DNA of 64,000 bases from Erodium maritimum. Its lineage: Eukaryota > Streptophyta > Magnoliopsida > Geraniales > Geraniaceae. The stretch spans positions 64,837,675 to 64,901,674 of the forward strand of contig OY997594.1 of the NCBI GenBank assembly GCA_963921825.1, written 5' to 3'. The notes below the pieces were generated by a model. The model had not been told where the DNA came from, did no database searches, and was given only the letters and a program-made list of their open reading frames with translations. Made by a program: the position numbers and the translations under genes. Positions 32,801 to 44,140 of the stretch are shown one piece after another. How positions within the stretch are numbered: the stretch's first letter is position 1; each line of letters starts with the position of its first letter.

Positions 32801-34789
32801 GAGGGACTGGGTTGCGTGCTGATGCAGTCGGGTAGAGTTGTGGCTTATGGCTCCAGGCAGTTGAAGATACACGAGCGCAACTATCCTACCCACGACTTGG
32901 AGCTAGCAGCAGTCGTGTTTGCGCTAAAGAGCTGGCGATACTATCTGTACGGCGAGGGGTTTCAGGTGTTCTCGGATCACAAGAGCCTCAAGTACATATT
33001 TTCCCAGCGAGACCTGAACATGCGTCAGCGACGGTGGATGGAACTACTCGAGGAGTACGACTTCGAGCTACACTACCACCCAGGCAAGGCGAACGTTGTC
33101 GCCGACGCCTTGAGTAGGAAGTCGGCTCCGAGCCTCGCCAGCATATCTGTCCGAGAGTGGGACATGATGGGGGAGCTGAGCACATTCGGGCTTGAGCTAG
33201 AGGAGGTTACTGGCGGTGTTGCCATGTGCTCCCTAGTGGCTCAGCCCTCACTGCTTGCCCAAGTGTTGGAGGCGCAGAGGGAGGACGTCGAAGCATCAGA
33301 GATCCGCGAGAGAGTCGTCAGGGGTGACGAGGTGGTGGGCTGGCAGGACAGTACTGATTGGGGACTACGGTACCGCGGGGGGCTGTTCGTACCAGTTAAC
33401 TGTAGAGATGCCGTGTTACGAGAGGCACACCATTCGCGTCTCGCAGTGCATCCGGGGGGCACCAAGATGTACCGTGACCTCAGGAGGCACTACTGGTGGC
33501 GCGGCATGAGGAGAGCAGTCGCAGAGTTTGTGTCAAGATGCCTCGTCTGTCAGCAGGTGAAGGCCGAGCATCAGCGTCCAGCGGGATTGTTACAGCCACT
33601 ACCGATTGCTCAGTGGAAGTGGGAGCACATTACGATGGACTTCGTGTGTGGACTACCGAGATCACCAAGGGGAAACGACGCCGTGTGGGTGGTGGTTGAC
33701 CGGCTGACCAAGTCGGCCCACTTTCTGGCTATGAGGATGACAGACCCGGTCGACAAGTTGAGCAGTCTGTATATCCAGGAGATAGTGCGCCTCCACGGGG
33801 TCCCGGTGTCGATAGTGTCTGACAGGGATCCCCGCTTCACGTCCAGGTTCTGGCCGAGTCTGCAGAAGGCACTGGGGACAGAGATCCTACTCAGCACAGC
33901 ACATCATCCTCAGACAGACGGTCAGTCTGAGCGTACCATTCAGATCTTGGAGGACATGCTGCGAGCATGTGTGCTGGATTTCAGGGGATCTTGGGAGACC
34001 CACCTGCCATTGGCCGAGTTCGCCTACAACAACAGCTTCCAGGCCAGTATCGGGATGGCACCGTTCGAAGCGTTGTATGGTAGGCCGTGTCGGTCACCAG
34101 TATGCTGGGCAGAGGTGGGGGACAAGAGTCTGCTGGGGCCAGATCTTGTCAGAGAGACGACGGAGAAGGTCACATTGATCCGCGATCGGTTGAGGACCGC
34201 GCAGAGCCGGCAGAAGAGTTATGCAGACAGGCGACGTCGACCTCTTGAGTTTGCAGTCGGGGATCACGTGTTCCTGAAGGTGAGCCCGAGGAAGGGGCTG
34301 GTGCGGTTCAGGCGCAGCGGGGGAAAGTTGGCTCCGAGGTACATAGGCCCGTTCCAGATCTTAGACAGAGTGGGAGTCGTGGCTTATCGTCTGGCGTTGC
34401 CACCGCAGCTTGGGAGAGTACATAACGTCTTCCACGTATCCCAGTTGCGGCAGTACAACGCAGACCCCTCCCACGTCATCGAGTGGACTGATATCGAGGT
34501 GGCTGATGATGTCTCCTATGAGGAGCAGCCGGTTCGGATCATGGACACACGGCAGCAGATTCTGCGGGGAGGCAAGATTATCCACTTGGTCCGAGTGCAG
34601 TGGAAACATCACGGAGCTGAGTCGACGTGGGAACGCGAGGACGAGGTTCGCGCGAAGTATCCCGGCCTGTTCGACTCCCGAGGTACGTCTGTTTTAAATT
34701 TCGCGGACGAAATTCCTTTAAGGGGGGTAGACTGTAATAACCACTTCTGGTCAACGTCAGTCAAACCTGCGAAAAACAGGAAAATTTAA
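29882..34789 (+). CDS. Gypsy gag-pol polyprotein, 1,635 codons, intact
   Basis: Single frame with no stop from the ATG at 29882 ([14 protein letters not shown]); an upstream in-frame ATG at 29807 would add 25 residues, but the later start is family-like. Domains, by approximate residue: gag 140-290; two CCHC zinc knuckles at 348 ([14 protein letters not shown]) and 390 ([14 protein letters not shown]); aspartic protease near 503 ([10 protein letters not shown]); reverse transcriptase 690-860 with [13 protein letters not shown] and FVDDILIYS; RNase H from 960 ([13 protein letters not shown]); integrase with an HHCC finger ([13 protein letters not shown] ... CLVCQQ, 1182-1220) and DDE residues in [17 protein letters not shown] and [12 protein letters not shown]-terminal chromodomain-like segment 1550-1597 ([18 protein letters not shown]). 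The frame runs through the polypurine tract and ends 57 nt inside the 3' LTR. It directs reverse transcription and integration of the element; a chromodomain would bias insertion towards marked heterochromatin. Confidence 0.95.
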   Translation: MARGKRGRPSGTRGQAPTRGRRGRSAGAPGRVPTVEPADYAKAQGTPVGEDRRSDAGPSAGTPSVPPVADPPVMTALDELTRTVQSLVAIIASRESASPAPEAAAVPVRAAQTEDLTSRALLDFLKLGIPVFVGEPNPDLAERWIEQVTRDLDTSGVEDGRRRVSFAAHQLRHSAYHWWGRVKDTVGYDYSVFQEVFMAQYFPESARLERHRQFLDLEQGGMTVGEYEARFTALARFAPEMVTSEANRCLRFQDGLRLGIRNQVLALRIRKYTDLVDTAATVEQGARDAVRSREVRPRPISWAGPSDSRDSLRQRTAGSFRPPPHQSGSRQQGSVASVGPVASERRPSCYHCGQPDHLQRDCPTRGGTAAVPATSRTGQGSGSRADEISCYRCGRADHTMAWCREQLGETSVQRPQQSRTVQSPRGRPRQGQQPRSSRPSTSAPIPRQQQSHGYPAASAQGQRQQASQGRVYAVTDSRAPGPSTYRETIQGTCLLYHLWALFLFDTGASHSFISSGCAERLGLSLEPLSPPLCLDTPVGGGASLTRVCRACEIRVADCPCPGDLLVLGMTTFDVILGMDWLSRYRANIDCYRRRVTVTVGGTKVTCVLGSKSGVLLSALSAEEEVPAVQSRELPRVVCEFPEVFPEELSGLPPIREVEFGIDLVPGTAAISMAPYRFAPAELTELKRQLEELQQKGFIRPSASPWGAPALFVKKKSGELQMCIDYRKLNRVTVKNRYPMPRIDDFFDQLRGATHFSKIDLRSSYYQLRVREGDVAKTAFRTRYGHYEFLVMPFGLTNAPAAFMDLMNSIFRPYLDQFVVVFVDDILIYSQNEAAHEAHLRAVLTLLREHQLYANREKCEFWLSEVRFLGHIVSRDGILVDPSKIDAVSKWARPTSVFEIRSFLGLAGYYRRFVQDFARLAAPMTLLTRKGVGFVWTDDCERAFAELKTRLTTAPVLVVPERGIGYDVYCDASGEGLGCVLMQSGRVVAYGSRQLKIHERNYPTHDLELAAVVFALKSWRYYLYGEGFQVFSDHKSLKYIFSQRDLNMRQRRWMELLEEYDFELHYHPGKANVVADALSRKSAPSLASISVREWDMMGELSTFGLELEEVTGGVAMCSLVAQPSLLAQVLEAQREDVEASEIRERVVRGDEVVGWQDSTDWGLRYRGGLFVPVNCRDAVLREAHHSRLAVHPGGTKMYRDLRRHYWWRGMRRAVAEFVSRCLVCQQVKAEHQRPAGLLQPLPIAQWKWEHITMDFVCGLPRSPRGNDAVWVVVDRLTKSAHFLAMRMTDPVDKLSSLYIQEIVRLHGVPVSIVSDRDPRFTSRFWPSLQKALGTEILLSTAHHPQTDGQSERTIQILEDMLRACVLDFRGSWETHLPLAEFAYNNSFQASIGMAPFEALYGRPCRSPVCWAEVGDKSLLGPDLVRETTEKVTLIRDRLRTAQSRQKSYADRRRRPLEFAVGDHVFLKVSPRKGLVRFRRSGGKLAPRYIGPFQILDRVGVVAYRLALPPQLGRVHNVFHVSQLRQYNADPSHVIEWTDIEVADDVSYEEQPVRIMDTRQQILRGGKIIHLVRVQWKHHGAESTWEREDEVRAKYPGLFDSRGTSVLNFADEIPLRGVDCNNHFWSTSVKPAKNRKI
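34718..34732 (+). other. Polypurine tract of the gypsy element
   Basis: ttaaggggggtagac directly precedes the 3' LTR. It lies inside the gag-pol frame. Confidence 0.85.
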
Positions 34790-37686
34790 AATTTTTAAGA
34801 CAGACACTTAACTTAACTTAAATTGACCCCGAGGGTCATGCCGGACTTAAGTTGACCCCGTTATCGACTAAAATGAGTTACGGGGGACTCAGGGCAACTT
34901 TTCGGTCATTTTGGGAAAGATTGATTTTTCGCTGGAAAAGTCACTCGAGCGACGTTTTGGTCCATTCGAGGACCGTGTTGGACCCGAAAAGCTTAGCCAT
35001 CGTCGTAGCGGTCTTAGTTGGGCAGTTTCCTTGAAGCCCGTCCAGTTTAAAATATTTTTGGGAAAAGTGCCCGTTCGGGGCCCGAAACGTCCGTTTTTCG
35101 CGAATCTGATTGGAAAATATCAACTAGATATTTTCCAAAAGGTATGGGACCCACCTTGACACTTGTCAAGTATATGGTGGTGTATTTTTGGAGGGAAAAG
35201 GTGTGGTTGGAGAGGGTTGGCCGAGTATGGGGTTTTAAAAGGGAAAAAAGTTAGTTTTGTTGTTAGTTTAATTAAATTAGAAATTAGAAGAGAGGTTTTA
35301 GAGAGAGAAGGAGAAGGAGAAGAAGAGAGAAGAAGGGAGGTTGAGCTAGGGTTTATGATCGAGCCCTTGGATCGAGTCAAAGCAAAGAGCAATCCCGTTC
35401 CCCTCGTTCTCCTCTACGGTAATACCCGAACCGATTCTCGTTTCGATTATTTTCAAGAGCTAGGGTTTGGTTTTAAATTTTGGTTTAGGGTTGTGTAGAG
35501 ATTAGAGAGGTGTTGGAGACGTTTTAGAGGTGTTTGGGAGAGAAATTTCACGTTTTCCGGTGACCGGAGGCTCGGGAGGAGCTCCGGCCACCGTGGGTGG
35601 TGGCCGGCCGGCCATGTGGTGGCTGGCCGGAGGTGGCAGCAGCCACCACTAGGTGGCCGAGCCCCTCCCTCAAACCCTAGGGCACGGCCAAGCCCTTTGG
35701 GTGGGGCCCACGTGCTCGGTTGTTCGTGTTTTAATTACTCGGGTAGTTTAAAACGTTCCCCGGACCTTTTATCCCAAACCAAATCGAATTTTGGATTTAA
35801 ATTGGAGAAGTTGTAATTAACGGGTTTTGGGAAACTTTAAACGTTAATTAATTGTTTTAGAAGTCGGAATTCGATTCCGTCAAGTGCGTTGAGTTCCTTG
35901 ATTTATTCTAAGACCGTAGAAACGAAAACGGGGGCTTTTGGAGCCCCGGAAGGCAATTAACCAAAACCGGGCAGATTCGCCATGTCGGGCGAATCTGGCC
36001 CTTACGGGTCCTTTTTCGGGAATATCGAGTAATTGAGAAGTTTGGGAGTGATCGGCATTGTCGGGGTTACGTTTGGGCGTTAAGTGTGTTAATTTTCGGG
36101 TTATTCGTACTAGTTTAAAAGTACTTTAAATTTGTGTTCTTTTAGATCGTGCTACGGACTGAGGCAAGGGGAAGCTCGGCGAGTGACTGAGTGTGCTTCG
36201 GGTGTTGTTGGAGCGCTTTTGGTATTGTATACGAGGTAGGGAAAAGTAGCCGGATCTCGGCCCTGATTAGGGAAAGTTAATAGTAGAATTGCATGTGACA
36301 CCGGGGTGTCGTGGGTTATTTAGATTTATTTAATTATTAGAAAAGCATGTTACGGGAACTTAGTAATTATGAGAAAGGCATGTGACACTTAGTAGTGTCG
36401 TAGGAACAGAGAACTTAGCGATAGTTGAATTACTGGAGGCATATGACCATGCCCGGAGGTTGTTTGTGAAACTAGTGATTTTAGGACCGTTGGAGGCATC
36501 GAGTATGCCGGAGGTTGTCGTGCGTTTTATTTAATTGTTGAGTTTGGGTGGCCTTGAGAGCCGTATTTAATTGTTGAGTTTGGGTGGCCTTGAAAGCCCG
36601 TATTTAATTGTTGAGTTTGGGTGGCCTTGAGAGCCCGTATTTAATTGTTGAGTCGGGGTGGCCATGAGAGCTGTGTATTTAATTTGGTGTCTTGAGTGGC
36701 AGCGAGTGCCCGTGGGGTTGTTGAACCCGAGTCTTGACTGTTGAGGTGTCTTGAGTGGCCTTGAGTGCCTGTGTGATTGAACTTGCCTGTGATTGTGATT
36801 GTGGTTACCTGGGGTGCGAGTTCTAAAGGTCGACAGCGTGATCCGACTTAGTGTCGATGAATTGCGAGTTCTAAAGGTCGACAGCCTGATCCGACTTAGT
36901 GTCGATGAATTGCGAGTTTTAAAGGTCGACAGCCTGATCCGACTTAGTGTCGAGGAATTGCGAGTTTGAAAGGTCGACAGCCTGATCCGACTTAGTGTCG
37001 ATGAATTGCGAGTTTTAAAGGTCGACAGCCTGATCCGACTTAGTGTCGAGGAATTGCGAGTTTGAAAGGTCGACAGCCTGATCCGACTTCGTGTCGAGGA
37101 ATTGCGATAGGTCGAACCCTGACCTGATTGAGATTGGTTACTGAGCAGCTGGTGTGCGATCCTTTGTGATCTTGTTTGGTGTTGTGTCGTTTCGTTCGAG
37201 TCCTTGAGGAGGTCGTCGATAGTTGTGTCGGGTCTACACTGTTTTTATCGAGTGTCGAGTCTGTTGAGGAAGGTGACGGGTTGTGGGTCAGTTGAGTACT
37301 TGAGTTGGGGACTGTAGTCCCGGCGTTGGGTTTGGTTTTAGTGTTACTGGCTTTTTCTGCTAATTATGCCATAGTCAGTCTGTTATCCGTGGAGGTGAGC
37401 GAACGCTCACCCCTAGCTGCTTTTCCTACAGGTACTGATCACCGGACGGACTAGGTTAGCTCTTGAAGTTCATGGAGCTTGGAGCGGAGTCTGGTCTTTA
37501 CTTTTTGTTGAGTCTAGTGACGGATGTTGTACCTTGTCCACTTGTTGGGACGTTTTTGTATTGTAAATACTATTATTTTGAGAAGTAAATCTAAATGTCA
37601 AAGCTGTTATTGAAAACAGGTTTCAAGTGTTCATGTTTTTAAAAGTTCGCGTCCCGAGTTCGGTTCGCTGAAATCGGGGCGTGACA
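34733..37686 (+). repeat. 3' LTR of the gypsy chromovirus
   Basis: 2,954 bp, the same length as the 5' LTR. Differences I noticed lie at about 34837, 34945, 35081, 35097, 35322 and 36423, all single-base substitutions. The 37-bp and 48-bp arrays are retained (36529-36675 and 36816-37103). Confidence 0.96.
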
Positions 37687-37691
37687 GTACG
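37687..37691. repeat. Target-site duplication GTACG (right) of the gypsy element
   Basis: Matches 26250-26254. The interrupted copia sequence resumes here. Confidence 0.95.
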
Positions 37692-39710
37692 TCATATCCA
37701 GATGAGTACATACTTAAGTAGACAATAGACTCCTAGCAGTTGATGCATAAGGAATCTATTGTGTTGCCTGAATCTTAAGGTTACTTTAAGGACATTGTGC
37801 AAGACTGAATTAGTATCCTTTAGCCACATGGGCGTCAGCTGGTTAACCTTCCATGCCAAACCTTTTAAATACTTAAACGATGTAGATCGGTTGAGAGACT
37901 TAGAAGTCTCTTGGTTTTGTGCAATAGGCCTACATCATTATTGGCAAGTAATATGTCATCGACATATAGAGCCAGGGACATATAGTTACTCCCACTGAAC
38001 TAGTGATACACACAATCATCAATCATATTTGTCTCAAAATGGAGCAAGACAATTACTTTGTGAAATTTGTGGTACCATTGACGGGAAACTTGCTTGAGTC
38101 CATAGATGGATTTCTTTAATTTACAAACCATCTTCTTTGGGTCTCCAGACTCAAAGTTTTCTGCTTGTACCATATACATTGTTTCTTCAATGTCACCATT
38201 AAGAAACGTAGTCTTAACATCCATTGATGCAACTCAAGATCAAGATTGAGCGACAAGTGCTATATTTATCCTAAAAGATTCTTTCCATAAAACAGGAGCG
38301 AAAGTCTTTATAAAGTCAATGATTTCCTTTTGAGTATAGCCTTTAGCTGCAAGACATACCTTATACCTTTTCACATTACCATTTGCATTCCCCTTGGTTT
38401 TAAAAATCCATTTACAACCAATTGGTTTTGCACCTTCAGTAATGAGACTATTTCTTAAACTTTATTACCTTGCATAAACTCATACTCTTCTTCCATGACA
38501 TCAATCCATTTTAGAGAGTTATAAAACTTTTCATGATTTGAGGAAAGTTGATTGGATCATCTTCCCTCATATCATCCTTAAGTTCTTTGAGAATTATGAC
38601 ATAATCATTTGGAAGCATTTCTCGTCTCTCTTATGGATCTCCTTAGTAGCACTTGTCACTGAGGTAGTTGAATTTGTCATTTTGGAACAACTAATTCAAC
38701 TCGAATGAATAGTTGTTCAACATTGTCTTGTTGAGGTTCTGATTCACTTCTTGGTCAATGATAGGTGTAATAACCTAAGCATTTATCAAAAGTGATAGTA
38801 GGAATTGAGTTTGATGTCAATTCCACCTTAAAGACAATGTGTCTAACCTTATTTCTCCCCTCAAATTCAACATCCTCAATAAATTACTGTAGTTCCCGCC
38901 TTCAAAAATATTTTCCTTTATGGGAAAAAAAATATCCGTGTTTGTTTCAAAAGAAACAACTATTTTCAGCCAGTTATTGATTCTTTTGTACTGGACCTTT
39001 AGTAGCTTGAAACCGAACCTTATGAGCATGAAACTCATATTTCCTTTTCTTGCCCTTATCTTTAGAGGTACTAGCCAAATGAGCACTTTCAGACTTATCT
39101 TACTTCAATCTTTCTTCCTCTTGCACTCTATGAGAAATGAGCTTATTTAAAGTCAATTTCTCCCTTTTGATAGTTGTAACCAATTTTAGATTAGTTCAAC
39201 TATCCAAGAAGGGATAACATCACCATAAGAACGAACAACTCATCAGAGTTCTCAATCTTTGGTGCCTTAAGTCTAAAAGCAATATGGAACATTTCCATAA
39301 TGTACTCCCTTACATTTCCTTGACCCTTATACTTTATTGACATCAAATACGTCAGAAGTGATGTCATTTAAACCTTAGTTTTTTTTTAAAAAACGTAATT
39401 CGACTTCGTCAAGAAAATTTTTAGCCTTAGTAATCCTTTCGGATTCTGTCCCTCTAAAAGCTTCCTAAATAGTGTGATTCGTCACCATAAGACTCGTGCA
39501 TTTTAACCGATCTCACCTCTCAAAATACCTTTTCTCATCAGATGAGCTTTCTGCAATGAGAGGTGAAGCTTGTTCATCCCTTAATGCAAGGTCAATATCC
39601 ATGAAATCAAACACTATATTTAAATGTCCTTTCCAGTCCTTGTGTAGATAATTGATGTTAGCAAATATTGAAAAACGTTGTAATTGACAAAACATGCACA
39701 CAAGCTCACT
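37692..39710 (-). pseudogene. Copia gag-pol remnant: gag, reverse transcriptase pieces
   Basis: On the minus strand, 38000-38224 encodes copia reverse transcriptase: MDVKTTFLNGDIEETMYM and KLKKSIYGLKQVSRQWYHKF. A TAG at 38000-38002 stops it, just before the same frame reads FSGSNYMSLALYVDDILLA with the catalytic YVDD. Further right, 39513-39701 matches copia gag (HLNIVFDFMDIDLALRDEQ, SSSDEKRYFERWD), and 38817-39086 covers the region after a damaged zinc knuckle. The order gag to pol on the minus strand is correct, but frames and stops break it throughout. It is not functional. Confidence 0.78.
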
Positions 39711-41203
39711 TCAAAATCCTGAGTAAACAATAAATTCAAAATAGTGGTGATTCCCATCTCAAGATACCAAGCGCTACATTAATGTCTAGCCTTTGGGCAC
39801 ATCAACATTAACATCAAGCGGTACTCTTGGTGCAGTAATCAAACACTGACAATAAAAATATGTCAAACAAACACCTATCTTTGGACCAGTGTATTGCTCA
39901 CATAAAAATTGCTCATATAGAGCACCTTATAATCGTCACATATTTATCACCGCAGTTGTCATATGAAATCCGGCCAAATATTAACTCGCCTTTGGGTCCG
40001 TTAATAAACGCATGAATAACAAAGACAAAAAAAAAACATCTTGATATTTTAAATAAATTGGTCTACACAAAAGAGGTCACTTTGGCAACATTATGCTTCA
40101 ACCAATTTACAAAATATCAGACATCACCAAAATATGAATGAAATTGTTTTAAAACCAAATTTGCATAATTATGATTATGCCAAGAAGCCTGACTGTCGTA
40201 CATGAAACAAATCAGCATATATAAAATAATAGCATGTCTTAAACACTGATTGACTCACGTATAAAAGCTTCTTCACCATTTGGATTTATCATAATATCGA
40301 TCATATCAATATAAAACAAAATAGTTAATGAAACAGTGAACAAATGAACTTACTGTAAGAGTACATCAGCACTATTTATACCATATATTTGTTCAGACCA
40401 TATCACCAAATCATGCGTATAAATCCAAAACAAAACCAATACTGATTAGATGAGGTAAGACCGTGCCTTATTAACATCAATCCAATCCTTCTTTACCGTC
40501 ATCCATTTTGATAAGATATAGCCACCCACTTATTTACTCGTTTCATCGAAACACCATATATTCATATATCACATATCCACAATATATATAGATTACGAAA
40601 CATCATATATATATATATATACCAAAATTATGGATTCATATTATGTCTAAACAAAACCTTTACAATTAAATACACATAACCATAACAGGTCTTTATGCAT
40701 ATGAACATATGGAACAACTTTATAGACCACAAAAAAAAACATTAACCGTATATATGAAGCAAAATACCAACCATATCACCTTATTCACTTGATTTAACTA
40801 GAACAAGAAAAAATCAAAAGCAATGGCCAAACACCATTAATATAAAACCGAACCATACATTCTGCACTTACACGTGATTCACCTTTTTGGAATCTATCAT
40901 GTTTATACAGTAAATACCTTGCAAAGGGATCAAGACATATATTTGTCTATTAAAATCATTCAATCCATTGACTATTAAGGCACGGTCATAAAAAAAATAT
41001 ATAAAAGCAATATTTGTTTTGACCGAATTGAACAAACCACAGAATTGAACACGATTGAAAAAAAACGAGTACCAAAATGGAACCCAGAGTTTATGCCATC
41101 AAAGCCAAAAACAACGAGGAACAATAAAATACTCATGAAACAAACCAGCAAACCATATTTCATGAATCAAAGTATCATATTCACAATTAACCCAACAAAG
41201 ACG
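39711..41203 (-). other. Untranslated leader of the copia element
   Basis: About 1.5 kb of A/T-rich sequence between the gag remnant and the primer-binding site. No coding region is supported. A short (at)n run lies at about 40605-40621. Confidence 0.5.
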
Positions 41204-41215
41204 GCTCTGATACCA
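41204..41215 (-). other. Primer-binding site of the copia element
   Basis: On the minus strand this is TGGTATCAGAGC, two bases from the end of the LTR at 41218, complementary to initiator tRNA-Met. It proves the minus orientation. Confidence 0.93.
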
Positions 41216-41217
41216 CT

Positions 41218-41685
41218 TGTTAGGATTTAGGGATCAAAGAAACGATAAACCCTAAATCATATACATAAAGGTTTGTTGAATTAAAAGGAATAACAAATAA
41301 ATAACAGCGGAATTGTTACTTACTTGATGTCATTGATGAACGATGAACGATGAATTTCCAAGGTATGGATTGGTCTTCCAATAAAATAGACGCTCTCTAT
41401 TTGGTTATTCTCTCAGATGGGGGTGATACAGAATAAGAGAATGACGTCTATTTATTGGGGACCATAACCACTTACAACCTTAATTAGGTTACCAAGTTTC
41501 TTATAATTTGTAATCGGCCCCTCAACAAATAACAAATTATAAAACCGGTATCTACACATTAAATTCCATGACCATTTATAATACCCATGATACAATACTT
41601 TATTGGTCACTTTAATTTGTATCAAACCTTATGATAACATGTACATTAAATACATATGTGCCCACAATAGGATTTTAATCCAACA
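41218..41685 (-). repeat. 5' LTR of the copia element
   Basis: 468 bp with TG...CA ends, near-identical to 23944-24411 and 24774-25241. Confidence 0.93.
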
Positions 41686-42046
41686 ACATGACTATTTAAC
41701 ATACCTAATTTAACATACCTAATTAAATTATAAAAAATTACTGAAACCAGTCAACATGACTATTTCTTAATTCCCTTTATTAGGAAACATGGGTGAACCA
41801 TATATTTATCTTGTTAGGGACGAGATCTATGGAGATTAGTTTAGATCTTGTCAATTACATATATCAAAATAAAATCAATAATATTAATCTTCTCTAAATC
41901 TTTTTCTTATATAAGTACCAGCAAACTGAAATCAGTCATTAAGTATCTTAAAAAGTTAACTCACCAGTGATAAACAGTCTCTCAATTTGTCCGAGAATGT
42001 TGGAAAAATTCAGGAATAAAGTCGTAGAAGTATGGTCTCCCGTGAC
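41686..42046 (+). repeat. Duplicated promoter plus first 16 codons, copy 3 (attached to the gene)
   Basis: Third copy of the segment. Only here does the coding sequence continue past cccgtgac into the rest of the ORF, so this copy is the one that can still drive the gene. It has the TATA-like cttatataagtacc at about 41905-41920 and the start ATG at 41997. Confidence 0.88.
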
Positions 42047-42353
42047 TCCTCTCGAAGTGCATCTTGGCTTTTTGATTTCATTACCAGTTACTGCGTATCT
42101 GACAACTATTGCTTTTCGATATGATTATTTAGTATTTTTTATAATTGTTTTATTTATTTTAACCTTTTCACTTTTATTTGGATTTGTGTCTATCATTATG
42201 TTGATGGCATTACGTTCTTGTTGTTTGCGCAATCTTTGTCCTGAAATGGAGCCAAGAAACGATGTTCCATCGAAAAAGAAGAAGAAAGAAAAAGTGAAGA
42301 ACAATACCTTCTACGAGACTGTTATCAAAATACCTGAAAGAGATTTACAATGA
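41997..42353 (+). CDS. Small membrane protein of unknown function (118 aa)
   Basis: Single-exon ORF of 118 codons starting at MLEKFRNKVVEVWSPV. Two hydrophobic segments are visible, residues about 24-42 (LGFLISLPVTAYLTTIAF) and 45-70 (YLVFFIIVLFILTFSLLFGF), suggesting a hairpin or two-pass membrane protein. A lysine cluster (PSKKKKKEKVKNN) follows near the C-terminus. I do not recognise the family. The TATA-like box about 80 bp upstream, a plausible leader, and a clean ORF with biased composition argue for a real gene. Its promoter and first 16 codons also occur twice upstream, separated by copia LTRs. Its 5' flank is now a copia LTR, which could alter its expression. Loss of a downstream exon cannot be excluded. 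Confidence 0.6.
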   Translation: MLEKFRNKVVEVWSPVTPLEVHLGFLISLPVTAYLTTIAFRYDYLVFFIIVLFILTFSLLFGFVSIIMLMALRSCCLRNLCPEMEPRNDVPSKKKKKEKVKNNTFYETVIKIPERDLQ

Positions 42354-42441
42354 TTAGGCTTCCGCTATTTTGATTTTTGTTTATTTAGGAAATATTTGTT
42401 TTTTATTTTCGGGTATGGAAATACAATATTTAAATTCCGTC

Positions 42442-44095
42442 TTTTTTTTTTGCAATAAAAATGTGCTTCATCCATTAATAATCATACAACAGAATCATCA
42501 CATGGTATCGAGTCTCATAAGGTCACTTTAAACAAAACTCTAAGACAAGTGAACCGGTACAGTCGGTTTTTAAGAGGCCATAAAGGCTAACTGAAAAGTA
42601 ACTAAATTATGATAAAACCAATGACCGTTGTTCAAAGTAGTGCCTATCTGCTGCATACTCTGTAGAGTGCGACCGAACCTACTACCATTAGTTTCAAAGC
42701 GAGGCAGAGCTCTTCGTAGGGGCCCCTCCCAAGGCTAGTCACTAGAGCACTGAATTCCTTTCATTCCTCCATGCGGGCATGCTTCCCCGCCATGTCTTGA
42801 TTTTCTCGAGGGTACTTAGCAGACCCCCTCTTCACTCCCCCAACTCCTACTCCAATGCCAGCCCTAGCTCCAATGCCAAGGCCACTTCTATCTATGCGCT
42901 CAGGTAGGTCTTGAGCCGCAACAGTCCAGCTATCAGAGAGCTAGCCGACCACCAAGATTTTCCAACCTGAATCGACCGAGCGGGTCTGGGAGATGGCCCA
43001 AGAACTCGCACCATTAGGTGTAGTAGTCGGGATACAATTGGGCCCTTAGGTGCAGAAGTTGAGGATACCACTCTGCGGGACGTCGACCTATCCCAGTCAG
43101 TCGCATAAGGTTTGTCCCGACTATCCCTTTGATACTCCAGGATAGCGAGATCAAACCGAGGAGTACCCACCACCTCCCGCTCGCATTCAATAGCCAAGTG
43201 CCTGACCATACCATAATTGAAGTAGAACACATGCAATTTGGTATAAGTTAGGGAGACAAGAACCAGATCGGGGAATTACCAAAATCGCAACAATAACTGA
43301 TGACATAGAGGACGCTCCACCAAGTGCCAATAACGGACCTTCACCGTCCCTCCCCAACATGTACCCCTTTATCGCATGGGACTTCACAACGCCAACGTGC
43401 ACCCGATTGTCTGTCCCGTGGTTCTGGTATGTACCAAAGGAGGGAGACCACAAGCGTAGACCCAAAGATGGAGCCGATCTAGAGTGGGGGGCTCCCTATC
43501 CATCGGGTTCAGGTCACCCAGCAGAAGGGATCTCCCATCAAAACACCATGGTTTGTTGCCCCGAACCCACGTACGTGCTTTCTTTATCTCGAAGTAAAAT
43601 CCAAAGACACCCAAGCCGATGTCCTTAATCACTAGGCCCTCCGCTGCTTCTTCTGGGGCAGCTTAAATGACTACAATTTATCCATAACGACAAATAGCTG
43701 TCGAGCCAAAATAGAGGAACCGATCATTCGATAGACCTCCGTAACAGTGGGGCGACATAAGAGTGGTGGGAGCCTTCGTAGGCGGCACCTAGTGGGTAGA
43801 GTGGAGACGACGACGACACCAGGATGGATTGGCTTCTCGGCCGGACCACGCCGGCTCTTCTTGCTCCTGTGATCTGCTGCTCCCTGTGTCGCGTACCACG
43901 CCGGAGAAGCAACGCAAACACGAACGCAGCAACGCCGTCGAAGCGACACCAGCAACCGCCGTCTGCAACATCGCGCGAGGAAGACGACGCGTGAGCTGCA
44001 CGCGCCAGCCTTCACACGCGTCTCCACGCGCGCGTCCACATCACGCTCCACGCGCTACACGCGCCTCCACGCGCCGTTGACCGTTGACCTCTCTA
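42442..44095 (-). mobile_element. Second copy of the ORF1-only LINE family
   Basis: The minus-strand poly(A) appears as a T run at 42442-42451. Going right, the 3' UTR and ORF1 follow the same order as the element at 19112-21230: shared cagaccccctctt, accaagttttccaacc-like and ORF1 core motifs. There is no ORF2 between ORF1 and the tail. The 5' end lies near 44090, where the next copia element begins. No target duplication was found. Confidence 0.62.
42892..44051 (-). pseudogene. LINE ORF1 (DUF4283-like) remnant, second copy
   Basis: Frame 43384-43632 encodes GLGVFGFYFEIKKARTWVRG and NKPWCFDGRSLLLGDLNPM, the same core as at 20038-20238. The N-terminal frame 43671-44051 ends RMIGSSILARQLFVVMDKL, which joins this core across a frameshift. 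The C-terminal part continues to about 42892 through several frames. Strong Arg/Cys bias in the N-terminus reflects G/C-rich sequence and is not reliable. Confidence 0.6.
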
Positions 44096-44140
44096 AAAAA
44101 AACTAATCCTTTTATTTCAGTGTTTTCTTTTCAGGTATTC

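Larger units (their letters stand above)
26255..37686 (+). mobile_element. Intact, young Ty3/gypsy chromovirus (Tekay/Del-like), 11.4 kb
   Basis: Complete structure: 5' LTR 26255-29208, primer-binding site 29212-29223, one long gag-pol ORF, polypurine tract 34718-34732, 3' LTR 34733-37686, and a perfect 5-bp duplication GTACG. The LTRs are both 2,954 bp, and by eye I found only six substitutions. The low divergence, unbroken ORF and intact priming sites indicate a very recent insertion, possibly still competent. It is inserted inside the RNase H region of an older copia element. The clade assignment rests on the long LTR and on the C-terminal chromodomain-like segment. Confidence 0.96.
24774..41685 (-). 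mobile_element. Ty1/copia LTR retrotransposon, minus strand, interrupted by a gypsy element
   Basis: The 3' LTR is 24774-25241 and the 5' LTR 41218-41685. A primer-binding site complementary to initiator tRNA-Met lies at 41204-41215, and a polypurine tract (minus-strand aagtgggagat) at 25242-25253. Internal sequence is 25242-26249 and 37692-41217, about 4.5 kb once the gypsy insertion is removed. Coding is decayed. Flanks (gtgac left, acatg right) are not a 5-bp duplication; instead, copies of a roughly 360-bp host segment lie on both sides. Confidence 0.9.

Noticed and set aside
43829..44080. Plus-strand 83-codon ORF
   Set aside because: Antisense shadow of the LINE ORF1 remnant in a G/C-rich stretch.
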